Of a stretch of 64,000 nucleotides of DNA, positions 58,998-64,000 are shown in pieces. The DNA comes from Acanthococcus lagerstroemiae (Eukaryota; Arthropoda; Insecta; Hemiptera; Eriococcidae), in assembly GCA_031841125.1 (NCBI GenBank), contig CM063113.1, positions 59,079,211 through 59,143,210 of the forward strand, in the 5' to 3' direction. Positions within the stretch are counted from its first letter, which is position 1, and every line of letters starts with the position of its first letter. The translations under genes were made by a program, and so were the position numbers. The notes beneath the pieces are model-generated. The model was given only the letters and a program-made list of their open reading frames with translations. It ran no database searches and was not told where the DNA came from.

Positions 58998-60964
58998 GTT
59001 TCCTGGATTCGCCACCGATTATTTCTGTCATTTATTTCAATGCTGGTATTTTTTCCATTTCTACCCTTCATTAATATCAATTCAACCATTTTGCTATTTT
59101 CATTATTTGCGTCTGCTGGTACGCGGTGTCTTTCATTTCTATGTTAATGTTAATTCTGTCTGTCATTCGCGTCAATTTCATTAATTTTGCTTTTCTCGTT
59201 TGCCTTTTACTTCATTTAGTAATTCGTTAGCTCGGGAGAGTAGTTCAAACTTTTAAACGCTCATAAAAGACACCGAAAGTTGAAGCGTTCTTCCGGCTCA
59301 GGGCTAATGTTGGTGAGTTAGGACTGCATGGTGGTTATTAATAATAGAACTCTTTCAGTTTGGCTGTGTGAAAATTACTAATTTTTCATGTTTTATGTAT
59401 TCAGTGAACTTGACCACCGGGCTGACATGTGATTTCTTCCACTTATCTTACTTTCCCCCGTTTACGCCGAAGGTGCGAGACGAACAACTGCTAAGTTGCA
59501 ACACTCGTCTCGTCTACTTTAGGCCCTTGGTGCATAAGAAACCTACGTAAGCACTTTTTTTTCACTCGGCTGGGGACAATTTTTCGCTTATTCCGAGCCG
59601 TGCTCGTGTGCAACTGAAATTCTAATCGTCAAGTCAACCTTGAAATTGCCGTTCTCTCGTGCTACGCATTTTCCACACATCGTTGGCCAGGTTTTGTACC
59701 TGCAATTTGAGTTCACCGTTCACGATGAAGAATGAAAATCAGCCGAACGAAAAGATTTTGAAGTTGCTATCAGCATGTCGCCATTGTTCGTCTGCATACA
59801 CGTCGACTTAAATTTCACCTACCGTCCGTACACCGTCCCACTAAAAGCGACGTATATCACTCGCCGGCTTTTATCAATACCTGGCAGAAATAACAAAACG
59901 GTTAACAATCGGAAATTTCTGTGTTTCGTCGATCGAATGAAAAGAGGGAAAAAAAAGAGCGATAGAAGGAGAGAAACGGAACGAGTGAAAAATATAGAAG
60001 GAAAAGCCTTTTTAAACTTATTTCGATTCCCTTTCACGAAAATTCCTACCATCGATATTTACGCCAAATCAGCGAAATATTCGTCTACCCTAAATGTAAA
60101 TTTTCGCTGAGGTCTGAATTTATATATAATTACGTTCTCGCGGAGCCGGCGGAGTATTTTTGTCTTCTAGCCGCATTGAAATGGTCGATGAACAGTAACG
60201 AAGAAACGATTTTGTCCAAAGTGCACATGCCGTACACGTTTTTGGTTTTGACGTGTAGAACATGGCCTCGTGAAATTTCGATTCTGAGGGGAAAATGCTG
60301 ACCCCGAATAGGTGTAGAATACTCGCTACAAATTTACATCGTTACCTACACACCCTACATCATACAGGTGCGAGCGAATCGACGATTAAATTAAACGGTG
60401 GCTGCGAATGTGCCGGGCCAGGATTCGTAACACGTAACAGGTAATTTATAAAAGGAAACGAAAACGGTTTGATGAGACCGCATTTCCGCGTCAAATGTAC
60501 AAACAGCGATTTAATTAGCGATTTAACGACCACTTTAGAGGCCGACGAGCGTCCCGTCGTTGCCAATTCGTTATTCTGTCCGATTTCAAAATATTGGGAA
60601 CGCGAGCCAGTGTGCGCTCCGCAGGAAAATGGCGACGTATTCGATAATTAATGGACTAACCGAGTTCAATCTGGATTGGGTTTCTAAAAATCGCAGCTCG
60701 CGAACACATTAAAAATCATTATCGAATACGTCGGTTGATTAGGTCGAGTGGAAATTTGCTAATTATCGTCGTTCTCTGAATTTAGTATCATTATTGGTCC
60801 GCACGAGAATTGATCAGAACTTGAGAAACCGTCAATGGTACGACAGAAATATGTGAACTGGCATGTAGAGAGGTTATATTCCTTTTGGCGCAGTAATGTT
60901 TTCCTTTGTTTTTCGATCACTTTTCAACGCTTTCAAAAATCCAAAAAATGAAATATTTTTCATA
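58998..60964. other. Intergenic stretch; unique CpG-rich from about 59.2 to 60.8 kb
   Basis: Several frames of 60-111 codons are open, none with a recognisable domain. T/C-rich words lie at 59.0-59.2 kb. Confidence 0.35.
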
Positions 60965-61438
60965 ATTCCAGTTTGTAGGGTGTGTCAATTCACCTTTTCT
61001 TCCTCTTTAGTCCAGAGCGCTTTCAGCTGTTATGCTATCATCAGTGGAGTACCCTAAATGAGACTTGTCTTTTGTGGTCCTGTAGTCATAGTCGAGAGTA
61101 GTACCGTATGGTGAACCTGTTTAGTCGTGTGCTCCTATTGGTTGTCTGTGCAGTCTTGAAGCATTCATTATTGAATCAGATTTTGGTCATCGTCTTTGCG
61201 AGTTTGATCTTAGTTTTTAGGTGTCTATATATCTCCTTCACCTGACGGGGTGTGACGCTTAGTGTCCATAGCACACGACTGAACAGGTTCACCATACGGT
61301 ACTACTCTCGACTATGACTCGAGGACCACAAGAGACAAGTCTCATTTAGGGTACTCGACTGATGAAGGCATAACAGCCGAGAGCTTTCTGGACTACAGTA
61401 GAAGAAAAAGTAAATTGGCACACCCTACAACTTGGAAT
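60965..61438. mobile_element. Long foldback (MITE-like) element 2
   Basis: Two arms of about 169 bp (60965-61133 and 61270-61438) are inverted copies of each other with few mismatches. Their shared words include GTAGGGTGTG, TACCCTAAATGAGACTTGTC, TCATAGTCGAGAGTAGTACC, GTATGGTGAACCTGTT and GTCGTGTGCT. The loop is about 136 bp (61134-61269). No protein frame and no convincing target duplication. Confidence 0.92.
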
Positions 61439-61953
61439 ATTACCAAGTTCACTTACACTCCGAAATAGACACTAAACTGTTTTTCTATAAGACAATATTT
61501 ATCTGTTATTCAAATAAAAGTTAGGTACTCTTTTTTGCCTCAGTTTTTCATCTCGACATGTTCAAAAATTTTCAACTTTTAATGGTACGCACTTTCATAG
61601 GTTTGCTATTTTTTCAATTTTTTTTTTTTTTCAATCTTTTATGCAGATCTGAAAACCTGATTCAGAATGTGCCCTCAGCACAAAATTACAAAAGTCGGTT
61701 TTTTGACGTCATCTGGTGGAGAAGGTCATTACGCATCTCCCACATGATTATATATTTCGCGCCCGTGGGACATGATAAAACTTGAATCTGTGTACATACA
61801 TACTTCTAAGGAGAGCTGATAAGAGTGAGATCGCACTGTTTATGTTTAGCAAGCCAAATACTGTATGCAGACCACTGAAATTTGCATTGAACGATGTTTC
61901 GGACTAAGTGCAGTTTGTGATAGAAAGACCCGTAAGCTCTCGGTGAAAATCCT

Positions 61954-62167
61954 CTCTTCTAATTTCGCTCTCAACCCGAGCCCTGGAATCTGTCCTATCG
62001 AGCATTACTTTAGAGACGTCAGGGATGCTATTCGGGCTGTCTTAGCCCTCTTCACTTCTTGCCGAAAAACCGGCCTCGGTCGAAATGTAGCGAGTTGCTA
62101 CGTGGGCTCGGGCCCGGGACCTCCGGATTCCGAGACCAGCGCGCTATCCACTCGGCCAACCAGACCC
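61954..62167 (-). mobile_element. tRNA-derived SINE, copy 3, with target duplication
   Basis: The minus strand reads GTCTGGTTGGCCGAGTGGAT and the box B region GGTCCCGGGCCCGAGCCCAC (box B changed to GGCCCGAGCCC), then the same body as copies 1 and 2. The 15-mer ctcggtgaaaatcct flanks it perfectly (61939-61953 and 62168-62182). This shows insertion by target-primed reverse transcription and fixes both ends. Confidence 0.92.
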
Positions 62168-62182
62168 CTCGGTGAAAATCCT

Positions 62183-63109
62183 ATGATCTGTCTAAATACT
62201 TTGCATGTACGTACTTGCTTAATCGAGGTGCGGGAAGGATGACTTAAGTTATTATAGCCAAAGACATGTTCTGCATGCATTATTCGGACCGAGAAGACGA
62301 AAATTTTCCACTGTCGAGACGTTTTTGCGACGACAGCATAGAATTTTCACAGAGAGCTCACGTGTCTCCATATCTCAAATTGCCCTTAGTCCACGAGTTT
62401 ACCCATTTTGCGCCCCTACAGCTCGAAGACTATTAGGCCTACAGTTTTCAAACTTGGACAATGTTGCTACTATATTCTTGACTTCAGGCGCGGATCCAGG
62501 GGGGAGGGTTTATTTTTAATCTTTGTCACATGTCAGCTGGCTAAGTCTATAAGAATTTCGGAAAATATTGCTGAAAAAAGCAGAAAAAAAAACGATGCAA
62601 CATTATTTCTGTCACATCGAAATTATTACGACTTTCGTGTCCGAACAGAAGCGCCAGACGAAACGATTTAAATAACTATATGAGAGGACAAACTGTTTCG
62701 AAAACTAACCCTAGAAACTCCTCCAGCCTTGCTAAAGGAAAATGGCGCTTCTGCTTTTCCCTCCTCGTGCGATTCTGCCATTGAGAATAAAGCGATAAAT
62801 GTCGTAAACAGTTTTCCGTGTCAGTAATGGGCAGTTTGAAGAAAATAGATAATATGTGCTGATAAAGTATTGTGGGCCTATAAATGACACCCGATAAGAT
62901 CTTAGCTTACACTTACACCGCGAAAAAAGAATGTTCGTCTAACTTATTCACACCTTGGAGTAAAGTCATGAATAATATTTGCCTAATTAGCATTTGTATA
63001 CGCAGTAGCTGAAACATAGGATGGAGAAAATCGTGTTTAAAATGTTTTCCGCGAAACAGCTGGTAGCAATACACCTTTATTTTCCCGATCAATTTTCCGG
63101 ACTCCTTAG
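62183..63109. other. Intergenic stretch; lone hAT-like end
   Basis: CAGGCGCGGATCCAGGGGGG at 62485 looks like a hAT-type left end but no matching right end was found. No gene. Confidence 0.35.
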
Positions 63110-63269
63110 CAGTGGCGTAGCCAGGGAGTCCAGGGGGTCTGGAACCTCCTTTGCAACTTCAAAAAGTAGTGGTTTTTCTAATTATAGCCATCCTCTACCC
63201 ACCCCCTGCCCCTTTGGTCAAGACCACAAGACCAGACGCCCCTCGAACACTAGATTGGCTACGTCACTG
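63110..63269. mobile_element. Non-autonomous hAT-like element, family 4 copy 2
   Basis: A 160-bp element with ends CAGTGGCGTAGCCAGG and TTGGCTACGTCACTG, the same ends as the element at 33536. Flanks ctccttag (63102-63109) and ctacttaa (63270-63277) agree at six of eight positions. Confidence 0.85.
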
Positions 63270-64000
63270 CTACTTAACGATTAAGGAACACGAGTACCCT
63301 ATATCAAGATCTCGTGCTCGATATAGTCCCTATACGGGGTCTGAAGGAGGATCCCTTGGAACCCTTTTGTGGATGAAGAAACCAGTTCAAAAACTAACCA
63401 GTAACAAAAATTCGCGTACTTCTTTTTTTCAAACCTAAAAATTACTGAAAAGTAATTTTCCAAAAACGGACATTTCCAAAAATTTTAACTTTTCAATTGA
63501 CACAAGAAAAACGAGCTGAAAAATACATTACCGTTCCCGGAGGTAATTTTCGATCACGAATATTTCAATAAATATACATCCTTGGGCTATGACAATTTGA
63601 TGAGATTGTTGAGACTAGTCTGTTCTGTCAAATGACGCTGGTGACTCCGAATTTCAAATTTCGGATTCGTCCTTTCTTGGAAACTTACTCTCCAGCTCAT
63701 TCGTGATCCTGACCTTGATTGTTTGATCGGCCAGTAATACAGCACTACTGCAAATAACAGTTCTGATTTATGACACCCAGACATCAATCCGGAGTCAATA
63801 AAACAGCAACTCGTGTTGCAAATGGTACCCAGTAAAAGAAAATTAACGGTCACTCATTTTATGAAATTTAGATTTTAAAACGTCGTTGTTAACACGCTAA
63901 CACAAAAATCCGCGTGCTTGCAAAAAAAAAAAAAAAAAAAAAACTAAAGTGGGAAGTACATTTTTTATATAGGACCAATCAAATCCAAAAAGGGAATACC
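63270..64000. other. Intergenic stretch to the window end
   Basis: AT-rich; an A homopolymer at 63922-63943. No gene, RNA or transposon end recognised. Confidence 0.35.

Noticed and set aside
59775..60110. 111-codon basic + frame
   Set aside because: No motif. The opposite strand is equally open.
62485..62504. CAGGCGCGGATCCAGGGGGG as a transposon
   Set aside because: A convincing hAT-type end, but the other end is missing, so no element can be delimited.

Overview
The window looks like nuclear DNA of an arthropod, most likely an insect. It is AT-rich with very long introns bounded by consensus GT-AG sites. It is crowded with remnants of hAT-like miniature transposons, a tRNA-derived SINE, several kinds of non-LTR retrotransposon and foldback elements. 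There are no bacterial signatures: no operons, no ribosome binding sites, no dense ORFs. I cannot name the species.

Only one protein-coding gene is convincing: the 3' half of a cell-surface immunoglobulin-superfamily receptor on the + strand. Its exons are at 2697-2835, 17413-17715, 21501-21872 and 24376-24599, separated by introns of 14.6, 3.8 and 2.5 kb. They splice into one continuous frame: the second half of an Ig domain, a complete Ig domain, a fibronectin-III-like domain with the signature GFDGGLKQYFVLE, and a transmembrane helix with a tail of about 40 residues ending in a stop. Domain order and signatures match the Sidestep family of insect axon-guidance and synaptic recognition receptors, as I remember that family. 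The start codon, signal peptide and first Ig domains lie left of the window. The 3' UTR runs to about 25130, with AATAAA at 25107.

The other roughly 62 kb is intron (1-2696 and the three internal introns) and, right of 25130, 39 kb of intergenic DNA or intron of an unseen gene. It is a mosaic of three materials. (1) Unique CpG-rich blocks, often next to the exons (10.3-11.7, 16.85-17.4, 20.5-21.5, 24.0-24.7, 36.65-37.05, 43.2-43.95, 54.1-55.1 and 59.2-60.8 kb). (2) Transposon debris: six hAT-like elements, most with imperfect 8-bp target duplications and one nested inside another; three SINE copies, one with a perfect 15-bp target duplication; four copies of a GC-rich dispersed repeat; two long foldbacks; five inactivated LINE fragments. 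(3) Extensive low-complexity arrays built on short degenerate units, chiefly a roughly 10-bp unit close to AGTCTTRAAR in ten separate tracts, a roughly 21-bp unit in intron 3, and A-rich tracts near 51-52 kb that also step by about 10 bp.

I found no new multi-gene system. The strongest candidates for something undescribed are the helical-period (10/21 bp) arrays, the SINE family, the two palindromic elements, and a duplicated exon-like unit at 25.7-26.1 kb. All coordinates of degenerate repeats are approximate because they were read by eye.
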